Shown here piece after piece: positions 25,308-35,843 of a DNA stretch of 64,000 nucleotides. This DNA comes from Marinirhabdus gelatinilytica. Lineage in GTDB: Bacteria > Bacteroidota > Bacteroidia > Flavobacteriales > Flavobacteriaceae. The notes beneath the pieces were generated by a model. It did no database searches. It worked only from the letters and a program-made list of their open reading frames with translations, and was not told where the DNA came from. The stretch covers positions 1,199,984 to 1,263,983 of the forward strand of contig NZ_QRAO01000001.1 of NCBI RefSeq assembly GCF_003353425.1, in the 5' to 3' direction. Positions within the stretch are counted from its first letter, which is position 1. Every line of letters starts with the position of its first letter. The translations under genes and the position numbers were made by a program.

Positions 25308-26930
25308 TTAGTCTATAAATCCAGCAGGGTTGTTGTCCCAAAAAGTTCTATCAGAAGGATTTGTTTGATTGATATTAGGGTTGTTATCAACCTCAGTAAT
25401 AGGATATCTCCAAGTTCTAGGGAACAATCCAGACTCAACAATAGGCTCTTGAAGATCAGGTGCACCTGTTCTTCTGTAGTTGTTGTAAGGCTCAATACCA
25501 TTACCCCAAGATGCAAGGAAAAATTCTCTAGCGATGATAGCTACCTTGCCGTCATTGTTGGCTCCATTGAACTCAGTGATTACTCTAGCTACATAATCAT
25601 TGATTTCAGCATTTGTCATAGCATAGTCTTCACCTGTATCGGGATCTACAGTATCTAAGCCATCTGCATAAGCTCTCACTTTTTCCATACTTAATCTAAT
25701 TCCTTGCTCTAATAAAGATGCTGGAGATCCACCACCGGTTCCTAAAGTTACACCAGCTTCAGCTAATGCAAAGTGTGTAAAAGAAGACAGGTATATTGGA
25801 GTTACACCTTCACCACCACGAGTATTGGTGATATCTCTAGATCTTATGAATGCATTGTTATCGAAAGCACCACCAAATGGGTATAATCCACGTGCAGTTT
25901 TTCTTGCCCCATCGTTAGGAAGACCTTCTCCGTCTCCATGATCTCTACCCCAGTAAAAGTTACCTACGTAGCAATAGTCGTATAAGTTATCACCTTCGCA
26001 AGGTAGGTTAGAACCACTTGGGTCTTCATCTACTTGTCTGTATAGGTAGTAACGTAATCTTGGGTCTGGAATACCGGTTTCAATAAAGATTCCTTCAGCA
26101 TCACCTGCGTTCAGGAAATCATAATAATTGTTGCTTCTGTAAGAGTCTACTGTGTTAGAGTAGTCTGAAGCAAAAACTGGGTTAGGTTGATTTGAATTGT
26201 ATACAAATTCGAAATCTTCGTCAACAGTATCGATGATATTACTTCCCAAAACACCGTTTATACCTGCTGCAGCTCCAGAAGGGTCTACCAATCTTTGGTT
26301 CAAGTACGCTCTAATTTTAAGTGTATTTGCTAAAGCAATCCAATTGTCTTCACTAAAAACTCCATCAAAATATAGATCTGAAGGAGATGCGGTAGGGTCT
26401 TGATTCAATAAAGCAATAGCTTCGTCAAGTAATTCCAATTGTGCCGCATAAACTACTCCTCCGTCATCTGCCACAGGATTAGGGAATTCCTCAGGTTGTA
26501 CTGCTTGAGAAAAAGGTACTTCACCAAAGTGGTCTACCAATAGAAAATAAGAATAAGCTTCTAATACTTTTGCAACACCCAAGTGGTGTGGCAAATCTAG
26601 CTCATTTGTAGCGATAACAGTTTCTAGAAAATCAATATTGGCAAATAAACGATAGGATGCATTCCACTCACCAGAACCAGTAGTGTTACCTACATTACTG
26701 TTATACGTCTGGAACATATTTTGCATTCTTGTGATTACTTGGTTAGTACCGCTATAACCCCTAATAATACCGTTGAAGTCTAGAAGGACTTGGTTTAGTA
26801 CAAAATCTGGATCTGCAGACTCTACGTTAATCGAGTTAGGGTTTTCTAGCAGCTCTAGTTCTGTAGTCTCACAGCTTACCATAAAGGCACAAGCTGAAAG
26901 AAATAAAGATATTTTCAAAAAATTTTTCAT
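25308..26930 (-). CDS. SusD/RagB-family surface lipoprotein
   Basis: A 540-residue SusD-like lipoprotein. The signal ends at the lipobox FMVSC followed by ETTELELLENPN. The body has the helical TPR-like SusD fold, with LPHHLGVAKVLEAYSYFLLVDHFGEVPFSQA, a highly conserved family segment (given here as LGVAKVLEAYSYF and DHFGEVPFSQA), and the C-terminal GNGIEPYNNYRRTG. It fits the SusD-like_2 subfamily. SusD proteins form the lid of the SusC channel and capture oligosaccharides or peptides. It lies 78 bp after the SusC stop in the same operon. Confidence 0.95.
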   Translation of the reverse strand: MKNFLKISLFLSACAFMVSCETTELELLENPNSINVESADPDFVLNQVLLDFNGIIRGYSGTNQVITRMQNMFQTYNSNVGNTTGSGEWNASYRLFANIDFLETVIATNELDLPHHLGVAKVLEAYSYFLLVDHFGEVPFSQAVQPEEFPNPVADDGGVVYAAQLELLDEAIALLNQDPTASPSDLYFDGVFSEDNWIALANTLKIRAYLNQRLVDPSGAAAGINGVLGSNIIDTVDEDFEFVYNSNQPNPVFASDYSNTVDSYRSNNYYDFLNAGDAEGIFIETGIPDPRLRYYLYRQVDEDPSGSNLPCEGDNLYDYCYVGNFYWGRDHGDGEGLPNDGARKTARGLYPFGGAFDNNAFIRSRDITNTRGGEGVTPIYLSSFTHFALAEAGVTLGTGGGSPASLLEQGIRLSMEKVRAYADGLDTVDPDTGEDYAMTNAEINDYVARVITEFNGANNDGKVAIIAREFFLASWGNGIEPYNNYRRTGAPDLQEPIVESGLFPRTWRYPITEVDNNPNINQTNPSDRTFWDNNPAGFID

Positions 26931-27008
26931 TGTATATATTGTTTTAATTAAAAGTCATAGATAGAACAGCTATACTAGCAAATTACTACCTATGACTTAC
27001 AATTTTTT

Positions 27009-30000
27009 TTAGAATGTTGCTTTAATTGTAAATGCGTAACGCTTTGTAGTTGGTCCAGTTTGGAAGTCAAGTCCTTGACCATTACCTACACCAGTACTTA
27101 AAGCTTCTGGATCTATGTTAAATGCATCTGGAATGTTGAAGGCTTTGAACCATAGATTCTGTCCAGCAAGAGAAAGGCTAACATTTCCAAAAGGAGTACG
27201 CTCCAATAATTTCTTATCTAACGAATAGGTCAAAGAAACCTCTCTTAATCTTAAGTGGGAAGCATCGTAAATACCTTGTCCAGTTGGATCAACTAGGTTG
27301 ATAAAATACACATCGTTAGCTCCTATTTGGATTGTGTTTTCAATAAAATCACCATTCCCATCAGTTAAAGGCTCTCCAGTTCCTGGATTAGCCAAGATAC
27401 CTGGGATTATAAAACTTCCCTCTCTGTTGTCAACATTTACAGTAGTTACACCTCTACGGTAGTACTGGTTCGCAGTTTGTGAGTAAATATCTCCACCGTG
27501 TTGGTACTCTACTTGAGCAGATAGGGTTAATCCTTTGTATGTGAAACTGTTTATTACTGTACTGTTCCAATCTGGGTTAGGATCACCTACTGTTTCAATG
27601 TCAAGACCTAAATCGTCACTATTGATAATTTTACCGTCGTTTGGATTAATTAAAAGCCTTCCTTCTACACCAAGACCCAGTGGGTTCTCTTCAGTTGCGT
27701 TAGTAGGGTCAATTCTTGTAGCGTAACTACCTTTTATAACACCTAACGCTTCACCTTCTGATGCATAGTTACCTAATCCAGTAAAACCGGCAAAGGCAAA
27801 TGGCTCAATACCTCCTAAGTCAGTCACTTCATTCTCATAAGCGGTAAAGTTGGTACGTACACTCCAAGTGAAATTCTCATTTTGGATAGGAGAGAAGTTT
27901 ACACCTAATTCCAATCCTTCAATTTGAGATTCTGCAATGTTATCGTTAATAAAGCTAAAACCTGTAGAAGTTGCTAACGGACGCAATACAATCTGGTCTG
28001 TAATAATTCTCTTATATACAGTTGCATCCACAGTTACTCTTCTCTTAAATAATTCTGCCTCAATACCAGCTTCAATTTCTTGTTGCAATTCTGGTTGTAA
28101 GTCTCTATTTGGTCTTATAGTAGGCAATGTGTTTGTAACAACAGCATTTCCTTGAGCATCAGTAAATGCCAATGGGTTTGAACTCAACGCCAAGCGTGTT
28201 CCATAAACTCCAGGGAAACGTGCAGAAGTACCAAAACTTCCTCTAAACTTTAACAGCCCAATTCCTTCAGAAGAACCAAATCCATCCAATGAAGTTGGAG
28301 TGAAAGAGAGTGATACTCCAGGGTAAAATAACGAACGATTTTCTGACTCTACTGTAGAGGCCCAATCATTACGTCCAGAGATTGTCAAGTATAAGAAATT
28401 GTCATAATCAAGAATCATTTCTCCAAAAGCACCCAAGATATTTCGCTCAGTTCTAAAGTCTAGGTTTCTACCACCAGTGATAGGGTCAGTATTTTGTGCA
28501 AATTCTGGAATACCATCTGGACGAGAGAAGTTGTTATGGTTTGCAAAATTGAAAACCACCTGTCCAATACTTACCAGACCGAATTGCTCATAGGTGTCAC
28601 GTCTAGCATTAAAACCTATAGAAGAACTAAAGTTCAACTTGTCAGAAATGTCGATATTACTTAAAGAGAAGCTTAAGTTGTGGTCAAAGATAAAGTTGGT
28701 TCCTGAAGTTGTTCTTAAGTAACCTTCTCTATAAGCATCTACATATGCACCAAATGCTCCAGCTGGGTTAGTTGCATCATCATTTGCACCTCTTGACACT
28801 CTAAACTCTTGATTTTCTGTGTAGGTATCCAGTCCAAATCTATATGATAAGGAAGCTACATCAGATATTTGATAGTTTGTAGAAAACTGACCGTAAAAAC
28901 GGTTTGTCTTTTGCTCTGTACCTGCATAGTTTAACAACCAGTAAGGGTTTGTTTGGTCACTTCTATAATATACAGAAGAGTTATCCAAAGGATTCTCGAA
29001 AGGAAGGTTCCCTAAATCTAAGTTTCTTGGTATGAACAATGTTCTTGTAAATACCGAGATAGAACCGAATGCGTTGTTTGCCGCAATAGGTGGCGTGTTG
29101 GTACGCAGGTTACTAAAGTTAGCAGTAGCATTAAAGCTAAACTTGTTAGATAATTGTGTAGAACCACCTAAACTTAAGTTGTAACGAGTTAATCCGTTGT
29201 TTCTAATGTAACCATCTTCAGTTGCATAACCAAAGTTAACGTTGAAACGAGAGTTTCCTCCGTCTCCTGGAGAACCAGCAACATTAACCGACATAGATTG
29301 TCCTAAACCAGTTCTAAAGAAATCAAATACATTGTCTTCAGCTGCTGTGTAAGGAATTTCCAGTCCATCAAATTGTGGGAATACATCTCCAAATTCATTA
29401 GAAAGAGGGTGGGCAATTGTTAAATTGTCGTCAAAACGTCCACCCCAGTTACCCACAAATCCTGGGTTTGGAGTATTGTCAGACCCTTGTCCGTATGTAT
29501 TTTGGTAGTCTGCAAAGTTTGCGATCTCAACTGCATAAACAGAAGATGCAACAGATACTTCAAATTTCTTGTTAAGGTCCTTCTTGCTACCACTCTTAGT
29601 AGTAATCAATACAACCCCGTTTCTACCTTGCTGTCCGTATAGTACCGCAGCACTCAAACCTTTAAGAATTCTTACAGTCTCAATATTGTTTGGGTCAAGA
29701 TCCAGGAAACGGCTATTGGTAATTGAGTTACCACCATCAAAACCAGTCTGTTGGTTTGTGCTCGCATCAAAAGGAACACCATCTACCACAAATAGGGGTT
29801 GGTTGTCACCGTTGATCGAACTCTTTGAACGAATAATGAAATTTGTACCAGAACCTGTGGCACCACCCGTAGCGGTAATCTGTACACCTGCCACCTTACC
29901 TGTCAAAGATCTAACAACATCGGCTTCGGGCTTGTTTTCAATTTCTTCAGCGTTTATCGTACTTACAGCATAACCAAGTGCTTTTTTCTCTCGCGCTATA

Positions 30001-30335
30001 CCATAACCAGTTACAACAACCTCTTCCAGCGCTTGTGCATCTTCTTCCATTTGGAAGCTAATGTTACTAGTTGCGGCTGTAACAGGACGCTCGGTTGTTT
30101 TAAAACCAACGTAGCTGTATACAAGGGTTTGCCCAACAGAGGCCTGGATGGAGTAATTACCATCAAAATCTGATTGGGTACCATTAGTTGTGCCTTTTAC
30201 GACAATGTTAACTCCTGGTAGTGGTAGACCCGTGTTATCGGTCACCGTACCGGAGATTGTTTTTTCTTGTGCGAACGTGAGTTGCACTACTAACGCTAGC
30301 AATAGCGTTAAAATTCCACTAAACTTTGTTCTCAT
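27009..30335 (-). CDS. SusC/RagA-family TonB-linked outer-membrane transporter
   Basis: A 1108-residue TonB-dependent transporter. Signal peptide MRTKFSGILTLLLALVVQL to FAQ; carboxypeptidase-regulatory-like domain from ISGTVTDNTGLPLPGVNIVV (about 27-110); TonB box region LEEVVVTGYG; plug with SLTGKVAGVQITATGG and LFVVDGVPFD; then a 22-strand barrel to the C-terminal aromatic-rich end KRYAFTIKATF. With SusD it imports large ligands. No glycosidase, sulfatase or peptidase gene is adjacent, so this is not a classical polysaccharide utilisation locus and the substrate is unknown. Confidence 0.96.
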   Translation of the reverse strand: MRTKFSGILTLLLALVVQLTFAQEKTISGTVTDNTGLPLPGVNIVVKGTTNGTQSDFDGNYSIQASVGQTLVYSYVGFKTTERPVTAATSNISFQMEEDAQALEEVVVTGYGIAREKKALGYAVSTINAEEIENKPEADVVRSLTGKVAGVQITATGGATGSGTNFIIRSKSSINGDNQPLFVVDGVPFDASTNQQTGFDGGNSITNSRFLDLDPNNIETVRILKGLSAAVLYGQQGRNGVVLITTKSGSKKDLNKKFEVSVASSVYAVEIANFADYQNTYGQGSDNTPNPGFVGNWGGRFDDNLTIAHPLSNEFGDVFPQFDGLEIPYTAAEDNVFDFFRTGLGQSMSVNVAGSPGDGGNSRFNVNFGYATEDGYIRNNGLTRYNLSLGGSTQLSNKFSFNATANFSNLRTNTPPIAANNAFGSISVFTRTLFIPRNLDLGNLPFENPLDNSSVYYRSDQTNPYWLLNYAGTEQKTNRFYGQFSTNYQISDVASLSYRFGLDTYTENQEFRVSRGANDDATNPAGAFGAYVDAYREGYLRTTSGTNFIFDHNLSFSLSNIDISDKLNFSSSIGFNARRDTYEQFGLVSIGQVVFNFANHNNFSRPDGIPEFAQNTDPITGGRNLDFRTERNILGAFGEMILDYDNFLYLTISGRNDWASTVESENRSLFYPGVSLSFTPTSLDGFGSSEGIGLLKFRGSFGTSARFPGVYGTRLALSSNPLAFTDAQGNAVVTNTLPTIRPNRDLQPELQQEIEAGIEAELFKRRVTVDATVYKRIITDQIVLRPLATSTGFSFINDNIAESQIEGLELGVNFSPIQNENFTWSVRTNFTAYENEVTDLGGIEPFAFAGFTGLGNYASEGEALGVIKGSYATRIDPTNATEENPLGLGVEGRLLINPNDGKIINSDDLGLDIETVGDPNPDWNSTVINSFTYKGLTLSAQVEYQHGGDIYSQTANQYYRRGVTTVNVDNREGSFIIPGILANPGTGEPLTDGNGDFIENTIQIGANDVYFINLVDPTGQGIYDASHLRLREVSLTYSLDKKLLERTPFGNVSLSLAGQNLWFKAFNIPDAFNIDPEALSTGVGNGQGLDFQTGPTTKRYAFTIKATF

Positions 30336-30455
30336 TTTATAAATTATTTGAATTAGCCAATGCCAAAAATCACAATAAAAAGTTAATTACACAACTTTTT
30401 AAACTTAAATTTTGGTTTTTTTTTAAACTCATTGTTAAGCTATTGTTAGGATAAC

Positions 30456-32150
30456 TTAAAATTGGGAAGTAATGTTAAGGTGTATTTTTGTGTTCGAAAA
30501 TCTAAAGGTTTGATTTTCAGAAGTGCCATTTGCAACACTAAAGCGCATTACCCCAGCTTTGGTCTGTAGTCCAATGCCAAAACCAAAGCTGTAAAGCTTC
30601 TGTTTTAGATCGTTTGGTTCGTTTTCAAAGTATCCAAGATCAATAATACTATGTACATATAGTCCAGGGTTCAGGATATAGCGATATTCGGTGTTCAGTA
30701 CAGAAAACAATGAGGCGTCTATACTGTTCTCGTTGAAACCGCGAATACTTGTAATGCCCCCAAAGCGGTAGAGCTCATTGGTGAAATACGTTTCACTGAA
30801 CAATACGCTGGTGGTATTCTGTAAAAATATTGAATTGCTCCCCCCTAGGTTGAAAATGTGGTTGGCCAGTGCCGAGAGCCGTACCTGGTCTTCCTCTATG
30901 CCCTTGCTTTCGCGTTTTCCAAATTCAGAGTCGATACGCAATAGTGTCTTTCTTGGAAAAAGTTTGGATGCTTGGGGTATGATAACCTGTCCTCCCGCAA
31001 CAAAAAATGAGGAATTGTAATCTTCTACCGAAACCCCAGCGACTGCCTCGTCCAGGAGATTGCTGCTCTCGTAACCCTTGTAGCCTATAAATGTAGAGGA
31101 TATAGGGTTAATCTGGTAGGAGAGTTCGGCTTGTTGTTGTGTGGTGACGAAGGTGCTGTCCCGTTTAAAGATGTTAAGCTCCAGGCCAGCTCCAAAAGGA
31201 GATTTTAAGAGGTAGGGCATGGCCACCTTGGCCCTGAAGTTTTGTTGCTCATTCCCGTCTGCCTTGTAGTTTATGATGAGTTGCTCGCCAAAATTCAGGT
31301 TGTTGTTAAGCTCAAGGTTCAGGTATCCGTTCAGTTGGAGTTTCTGGGTTTCCTCGTCTGTCGCAAACCCCAATATCCCGTCAAAGAGGTTGTTGTTCTG
31401 TTTCTCTATATAGAAATAGGCAGTGGTGGTCTCTTTCCTGAACAGTACCTCGGGCGCCTTTAGTGTATTGGCAAATCCTAGGTTGTCTATCACTGTGTTT
31501 TGTTTCAGTAATTTTTCCCTGCTAAAAACCTTTCCGGTCCTGACCCCGGCATAGTATTTCAGAAAAGACCTAGGGAATTTCTCGTACCCGCTCACAACTA
31601 TCGAGTCCAGTGTCCTGTAACTTTTGCCTTTTGTGTTCAATATAGCGGAAAGCTCATCGCCCTTTGTTTCAATTTCGGTCAATTTTAATCTTGCAAAGGT
31701 ATTGCCACTTTCGGTCTGTAGGTTGTTTAGCTGTTGCAGGGATTGTTCGGCGGTTTCGAAATTTAGGATGAAATAATCGTCTGTCACATCTTGGGAGATT
31801 TGCCTCAATTGTTTTTTACTGAAACTTGAATCTGGATAGAATACTTTGATTTGCTTGTATTTTGGCCCTAAAAAATAGGTTGCCGTGTACACTGAGTCAT
31901 TACTTTTAAAAAGTGATTCCTTCCTAGAATCTATGTGCCCCATTCTCTGTAGCGTGAAGACCAAAGAGTCTGCCTCGTTCTTGAGGCCTAGATAATCCTT
32001 GAATATTGGATTGGGCAATAGACTGTCCTTGAGGGTTTCGGAAATAGGTTTTTCAGCCTTTATTTCCAACTGTAATTGTTGTCCAAAAGCTGAGACCATC
32101 CCTAGGGTATATATATTAAGGTATAAAATTATGTTGAAAAGCTGCTTCAA
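30456..32150 (-). CDS. Omp85/BamA-TamA-like outer-membrane protein
   Basis: The barrel signature RGFNENSIDASLFSVLNTEY near the C-terminus and the preceding NELYRFGGITSI mark the Omp85 superfamily; the N-terminal half contains POTRA-like repeats (YRTLDSIVVSGYEKFPRSF). With TTG at 32150 the protein is 564 residues and begins MKQLFNIILYLNIY..., a credible signal peptide ending SAFGQQ. ATG 32222 would add 24 residues with poor signal character; a -7-like TAGCTTTA lies just upstream of the TTG. Function: insertion or translocation of proteins in the outer membrane, but it is shorter than BamA, so probably an accessory member. It is separated from susC by 120 bp with no clear promoter (30336-30455). 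Confidence 0.85.
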   Translation of the reverse strand: MKQLFNIILYLNIYTLGMVSAFGQQLQLEIKAEKPISETLKDSLLPNPIFKDYLGLKNEADSLVFTLQRMGHIDSRKESLFKSNDSVYTATYFLGPKYKQIKVFYPDSSFSKKQLRQISQDVTDDYFILNFETAEQSLQQLNNLQTESGNTFARLKLTEIETKGDELSAILNTKGKSYRTLDSIVVSGYEKFPRSFLKYYAGVRTGKVFSREKLLKQNTVIDNLGFANTLKAPEVLFRKETTTAYFYIEKQNNNLFDGILGFATDEETQKLQLNGYLNLELNNNLNFGEQLIINYKADGNEQQNFRAKVAMPYLLKSPFGAGLELNIFKRDSTFVTTQQQAELSYQINPISSTFIGYKGYESSNLLDEAVAGVSVEDYNSSFFVAGGQVIIPQASKLFPRKTLLRIDSEFGKRESKGIEEDQVRLSALANHIFNLGGSNSIFLQNTTSVLFSETYFTNELYRFGGITSIRGFNENSIDASLFSVLNTEYRYILNPGLYVHSIIDLGYFENEPNDLKQKLYSFGFGIGLQTKAGVMRFSVANGTSENQTFRFSNTKIHLNITSQF

Positions 32151-32249
32151 AAAGTACTGGATTTGCGCTGTAAAGCTAACGTTTCGTAACCGTTTTTTGT
32201 ATATGTATGTTAAGTTTTGCAATTCGTTATAAAAATAAAGCAGTTGGTG

Positions 32250-32280
32250 TTTGATTAATTAAATAATAATTCTACCTTTG
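32250..32280 (+). promoter_or_regulatory. Promoter of the str/S10 ribosomal operon
   Basis: TTTG (32250-32253), exactly 19 nt, then TACCTTTG (32273-32280): a textbook Bacteroidota promoter, 54 bp before rpsL. It likely drives the long ribosomal-protein transcript. Confidence 0.88.
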
Positions 32281-32333
32281 CACGCCCTAATAGTGGGGAA
32301 CCCAAAAATTAATTTTAAGTATAATAGGATTTT

Positions 32334-32708
32334 ATGCCAACTATTTCACAATTAGTACGAAAAGGAAGAGCCAAAATAACCAAGAAGAGTAAATCGGCTG
32401 CCTTGGATTCGTGCCCGCAACGCCGCGGTGTGTGTACGCGTGTATATACTACTACTCCTAAGAAGCCAAACTCTGCAATGCGTAAAGTAGCGCGTGTACG
32501 TTTGACGAATGGGAAAGAAGTAAACGCATACATCGGAGGTGAGGGACACAACCTACAGGAGCACTCGATAGTATTGGTTAGAGGCGGAAGGGTAAAGGAT
32601 TTGCCGGGAGTTAGATACCACATCGTTCGTGGAGCCTTGGACACCGCTGGTGTTGCAGGTAGAACACAACGTAGGTCTAAATACGGTGCAAAACGCCCTA
32701 AGAAGTAA
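32334..32708 (+). CDS. rpsL: Ribosomal protein S12
   Basis: A 124-residue small-subunit protein at the decoding centre. The two loops that touch the A site, [14 protein letters not shown] and [14 protein letters not shown], are intact; their lysines are those changed in streptomycin-resistant mutants, so the wild-type state is seen here. The Asp in VKDLPG is the known methylthiolation site in many bacteria. First gene of the str operon, behind the promoter at 32250-32280. Confidence 0.98.
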   Translation: MPTISQLVRKGRAKITKKSKSAALDSCPQRRGVCTRVYTTTPKKPNSAMRKVARVRLTNGKEVNAYIGGEGHNLQEHSIVLVRGGRVKDLPGVRYHIVRGALDTAGVAGRTQRRSKYGAKRPKK

Positions 32709-32733
32709 TTTTAAACAGTTTTAAAACGAAGAA

Positions 32734-33210
32734 ATGAGAAAAAGAGCAGCCAAGAAAAGACCGCTTTTACCAGATCCACGGTTTAACGACCAGTTGGTGA
32801 CCCGTTTTGTGAACAACATGATGTGGGACGGGAAAAAGTCAGTGGCTTTTAAAGTATTTTACGATGCGATAGATATCGTAGAAGAAAAGAAAACAGACGA
32901 AGAAAAAACAGGCCTGGAGCTTTGGAAAGATGCACTTTCCAATGTGATGCCTCACGTAGAAGTACGTAGCCGCCGAGTAGGTGGGGCTACCTTCCAAATT
33001 CCAATGCAAATTCGTGCAGACCGAAAGATATCTACCGCTATGAAGTGGTTGATCGGGTATGCAAGAAAGCGTAACGAAAAATCAATGGCCCAAAAATTGG
33101 CTGCAGAGATTTTAGCTGCTGCCAAGGAAGAGGGTGCTGCCGTTAAGAAACGTGTGGACACTCACAAAATGGCCGAAGCAAATAAAGCATTCTCACATTT
33201 CAGATTCTAA
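32734..33210 (+). CDS. rpsG: Ribosomal protein S7
   Basis: A 158-residue protein that nucleates assembly of the 30S head and contacts the E-site tRNA. The N-terminus [20 protein letters not shown] and the central [18 protein letters not shown] are typical; length matches the family. Second gene of the str operon, 25 bp after rpsL and 3 bp before fusA. Confidence 0.98.
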   Translation: MRKRAAKKRPLLPDPRFNDQLVTRFVNNMMWDGKKSVAFKVFYDAIDIVEEKKTDEEKTGLELWKDALSNVMPHVEVRSRRVGGATFQIPMQIRADRKISTAMKWLIGYARKRNEKSMAQKLAAEILAAAKEEGAAVKKRVDTHKMAEANKAFSHFRF

Positions 33211-33213
33211 AAA

Positions 33214-35346
33214 ATGGCACAAAGAGATTTAAAATTTACAAGAAATATAGGTATTGCCGCGCATATTGATGCTGGTAAAACCACAACTACAGAGCGTATC
33301 TTGTACTATACGGGAGTGAGCCATAAGATTGGTGAAGTTCACGATGGTGCAGCTACTATGGACTGGATGGAGCAAGAGCAGGAAAGAGGTATTACCATTA
33401 CTTCTGCTGCAACTACTTGTACCTGGAAGTTCCCAATGGAGAATGCGCAACCTACGCCCGACACTAAAGATTACCAGTTTAACATCATCGATACCCCAGG
33501 TCACGTAGACTTTACGGTGGAGGTAAACCGTTCCTTACGTGTATTGGACGGGTTGGTATTCCTGTTTAGTGCAGTAGATGGTGTAGAGCCACAATCTGAA
33601 ACAAACTGGAGACTTGCAGATAACTATAAGGTACCACGAATTGGTTTCGTGAACAAGATGGACCGTCAAGGATCTAACTTTATGGCTGTTTGCCAGCAGG
33701 TGAAAGATATGTTGAAGTCTAACGCAGTGCCAATTGTATTGAACATTGGTGATGAGGCAGACTTTAAAGGTATAGTAGACCTTGTTAAGAATAGAGCTAT
33801 TGTATGGCACGACGAAACACAAGGGGCTACTTTTGATGTTATCGATATTCCTGAAGAATTAAAAGAGGAAGCACGTAAGTATAGGGGACTTCTAATTGAG
33901 GAAGTTGCTACGTACGATGAAGAGCTTCTGGAAAAATATATGGAAGATGAAAATTCTATTACAGAAGAAGAAGTGCACGCTGCGCTTCGTGCTGCTGTAA
34001 TGGATATGGCCATCATCCCAATGATTTGTGGGTCTGCATTTAAGAACAAAGGAGTTCAGTTCCTTTTAGATGCAGTTTGCCGTTACCTGCCATCACCTGT
34101 AGATCGTGATGCCATTGTAGGTACAAATCCAGATACAGGAGAAGAAGAAAAGCGTAAGCCACACGTAGATGAGCCTTTCGCTGCATTGGCTTTTAAGATT
34201 GCTACCGATCCTTTTGTAGGTCGTTTGGCATTCTTCCGCACGTATTCAGGACGTTTGGACGCAGGTTCTTACATCTTGAACAATCGTTCTGGTAAGAAAG
34301 AACGAATCTCGCGTATCTACCAGATGCACTCCAACAAGCAAAATGCAATCGATTTTATCGAAGCAGGAGATATTGGAGCAGCAGTTGGATTTAAAGATAT
34401 CAAGACGGGAGATACCATGTCTGATGAAAAAAACCCAATTGTTTTGGAATCTATGGACTTCCCAGATCCGGTAATCGGTATCGCGGTAGAGCCAAAGACC
34501 AAAGCAGACGTAGATAAATTAGGTATGGCACTTGGTAAATTGGCCGAAGAGGATCCAACGTTCCAGGTTCGTACCGATGAGGCTTCTGGACAAACCATCA
34601 TCTCAGGAATGGGAGAGCTTCACTTAGATATTATTGTAGATCGTTTGAAGCGTGAGTTCAAGGTTGAAGTAAACCAAGGGCAACCACAAGTAGAGTACAA
34701 GGAAGCGGTTACCCGTCGTGCAGAGCACAGAGAGGTGTACAAGAAGCAGTCTGGTGGTCGTGGTAAATTCGCGGATATCGTATTTACACTGGAGCCAGCC
34801 GAAGAAGGAGCCGAAGGATTGGAATTCGTTTCTGAAATCAAGGGTGGTAACGTTCCTAAGGAATTTATTCCATCTGTTGAAAAAGGATTCAAAATGGCAA
34901 TGCAGAATGGACCACTTGCAGGTTATGAGGTAGATTCTATGAAGGTGACGTTGACTGACGGTTCTTACCACGATGTGGATTCGGACCAATTGTCTTTTGA
35001 GTTGGCTGCAAAACTAGGATTTAAAGCTGCTGCAAAAGCTGCAAAAGCTGTGATCATGGAGCCTATAATGAAACTTGAAGTATTGACCCCAGAAGAGAAT
35101 ATGGGTGATATCGTAGGAGACCTTAACCGTCGCCGTGGACAAGTGAGCGATATGAGCGATAGAGCTGGTGCAAAAGCTGTAAAAGCTACCGTACCGCTTT
35201 CTGAAATGTTCGGTTACGTAACCACATTGAGAACATTATCATCAGGTCGTGCAACATCAACAATGGAATTTTCACACTATGCAGAAACTCCTTCTAATAT
35301 TTCCGAAGAAGTAATCGCTGCAGCAAGAGGAACCGCTAACGCATAA
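33214..35346 (+). CDS. fusA: Elongation factor G
   Basis: A 710-residue translational GTPase that moves tRNA and mRNA through the ribosome. G motifs: [14 protein letters not shown] (G1), [11 protein letters not shown] (G2), DTPGHVDF (G3), NKMD (G4) and [10 protein letters not shown] (G5 region). Domains II to V follow with the usual length; the family's [10 protein letters not shown] and [10 protein letters not shown] are recognisable. Third gene of the str operon. tuf is not adjacent; the next gene is rpsJ, so the str and S10 operons are joined without it. Confidence 0.98.
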   Translation: MAQRDLKFTRNIGIAAHIDAGKTTTTERILYYTGVSHKIGEVHDGAATMDWMEQEQERGITITSAATTCTWKFPMENAQPTPDTKDYQFNIIDTPGHVDFTVEVNRSLRVLDGLVFLFSAVDGVEPQSETNWRLADNYKVPRIGFVNKMDRQGSNFMAVCQQVKDMLKSNAVPIVLNIGDEADFKGIVDLVKNRAIVWHDETQGATFDVIDIPEELKEEARKYRGLLIEEVATYDEELLEKYMEDENSITEEEVHAALRAAVMDMAIIPMICGSAFKNKGVQFLLDAVCRYLPSPVDRDAIVGTNPDTGEEEKRKPHVDEPFAALAFKIATDPFVGRLAFFRTYSGRLDAGSYILNNRSGKKERISRIYQMHSNKQNAIDFIEAGDIGAAVGFKDIKTGDTMSDEKNPIVLESMDFPDPVIGIAVEPKTKADVDKLGMALGKLAEEDPTFQVRTDEASGQTIISGMGELHLDIIVDRLKREFKVEVNQGQPQVEYKEAVTRRAEHREVYKKQSGGRGKFADIVFTLEPAEEGAEGLEFVSEIKGGNVPKEFIPSVEKGFKMAMQNGPLAGYEVDSMKVTLTDGSYHDVDSDQLSFELAAKLGFKAAAKAAKAVIMEPIMKLEVLTPEENMGDIVGDLNRRRGQVSDMSDRAGAKAVKATVPLSEMFGYVTTLRTLSSGRATSTMEFSHYAETPSNISEEVIAAARGTANA

Positions 35347-35356
35347 TTTTTCAGCA

Positions 35357-35662
35357 ATGAGTCAAAAAATAAGAATTAAATTAAAATCTTACGATCATAA
35401 TTTAGTGGACAAATCTGCTGAAAAAATCGTAAAGACCGTAAAAAGTACCGGTGCAGCAGTAACAGGACCCATCCCGTTGCCAACGCACAAGAAAATCTTT
35501 ACCGTACTACGTTCGCCTCACGTGAACAAGAAGAGTAGAGAGCAGTTCCAGTTAAGCTCTTACAAGAGATTGTTGGATATATACAGCTCTTCTTCTAAAA
35601 CTATTGACGCTCTAATGAAATTAGAGTTGCCAAGTGGGGTTGAAGTAGAGATAAAGGTGTAA
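35357..35662 (+). CDS. rpsJ: Ribosomal protein S10
   Basis: A 101-residue protein of the 30S head that also serves in antitermination as NusE in other bacteria. Typical parts are [15 protein letters not shown] and [19 protein letters not shown]. It follows fusA by 10 bp. A 209-bp gap with repeats and hairpins separates it from rplC, which is unusual for an S10 operon. Confidence 0.98.
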   Translation: MSQKIRIKLKSYDHNLVDKSAEKIVKTVKSTGAAVTGPIPLPTHKKIFTVLRSPHVNKKSREQFQLSSYKRLLDIYSSSSKTIDALMKLELPSGVEVEIKV

Positions 35663-35667
35663 TTTCT

Positions 35668-35738
35668 ATTCCCACACAGGTGGGAATCTCAACGGGGAGA
35701 TACCTGCCTTCGCAGGTATGTACATGTCCTGAGCTTGT
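35668..35738. repeat. Tandem palindromic repeats between rpsJ and rplC
   Basis: Two perfect hairpins lie side by side: ATTCCCAC/GTGGGAAT (35668-35687, loop ACAG) and ATACCTGC/GCAGGTAT (35700-35719, loop CTTC). They are followed by CCTGAGCTTGT (35728-35738), whose reverse complement occurs at the repeat upstream of metF. This is the look of interspersed flavobacterial intergenic repeats that have landed inside the ribosomal operon. Confidence 0.75.
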
Positions 35739-35770
35739 AGGCAAAGGAAAAACGGAAACAAAATAACATT

Positions 35771-35795
35771 CGGGGTCGAATTTATTTTGGCCCCG
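35771..35795 (+). other. GC-clamped hairpin upstream of rplC
   Basis: CGGGG (35771-35775) pairs with CCCCG (35791-35795) around a 15-nt AT-rich loop and is followed by TTTAATTT. It could be a weak terminator that lowers read-through from rpsJ, or part of the rplC leader. Confidence 0.4.
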
Positions 35796-35821
35796 TTTAA
35801 TTTGAAATAATAAATTTAAAG

Positions 35822-35843
35822 GAATGCTGCGGGAGCAACATTC
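35822..35843 (+). other. Leader hairpin just before rplC
   Basis: GAATG-C-TGC pairs with GCA-A-CATTC around a GGGA tetraloop, with one internal C-A mismatch, ending 28 nt before the rplC ATG. A compact hairpin with a GNRA-like loop in a ribosomal-protein leader is a candidate binding site for an autoregulatory ribosomal protein. Confidence 0.45.

Noticed and set aside
25308-30335. SusC-SusD locus considered as a polysaccharide utilisation locus
   Set aside because: No carbohydrate-active enzyme, sulfatase or hybrid sensor is near it.
30336-30455. AT-rich stretch before susC considered as replication origin
   Set aside because: Only 120 bp, no DnaA-box cluster, no dnaA or dnaN nearby.
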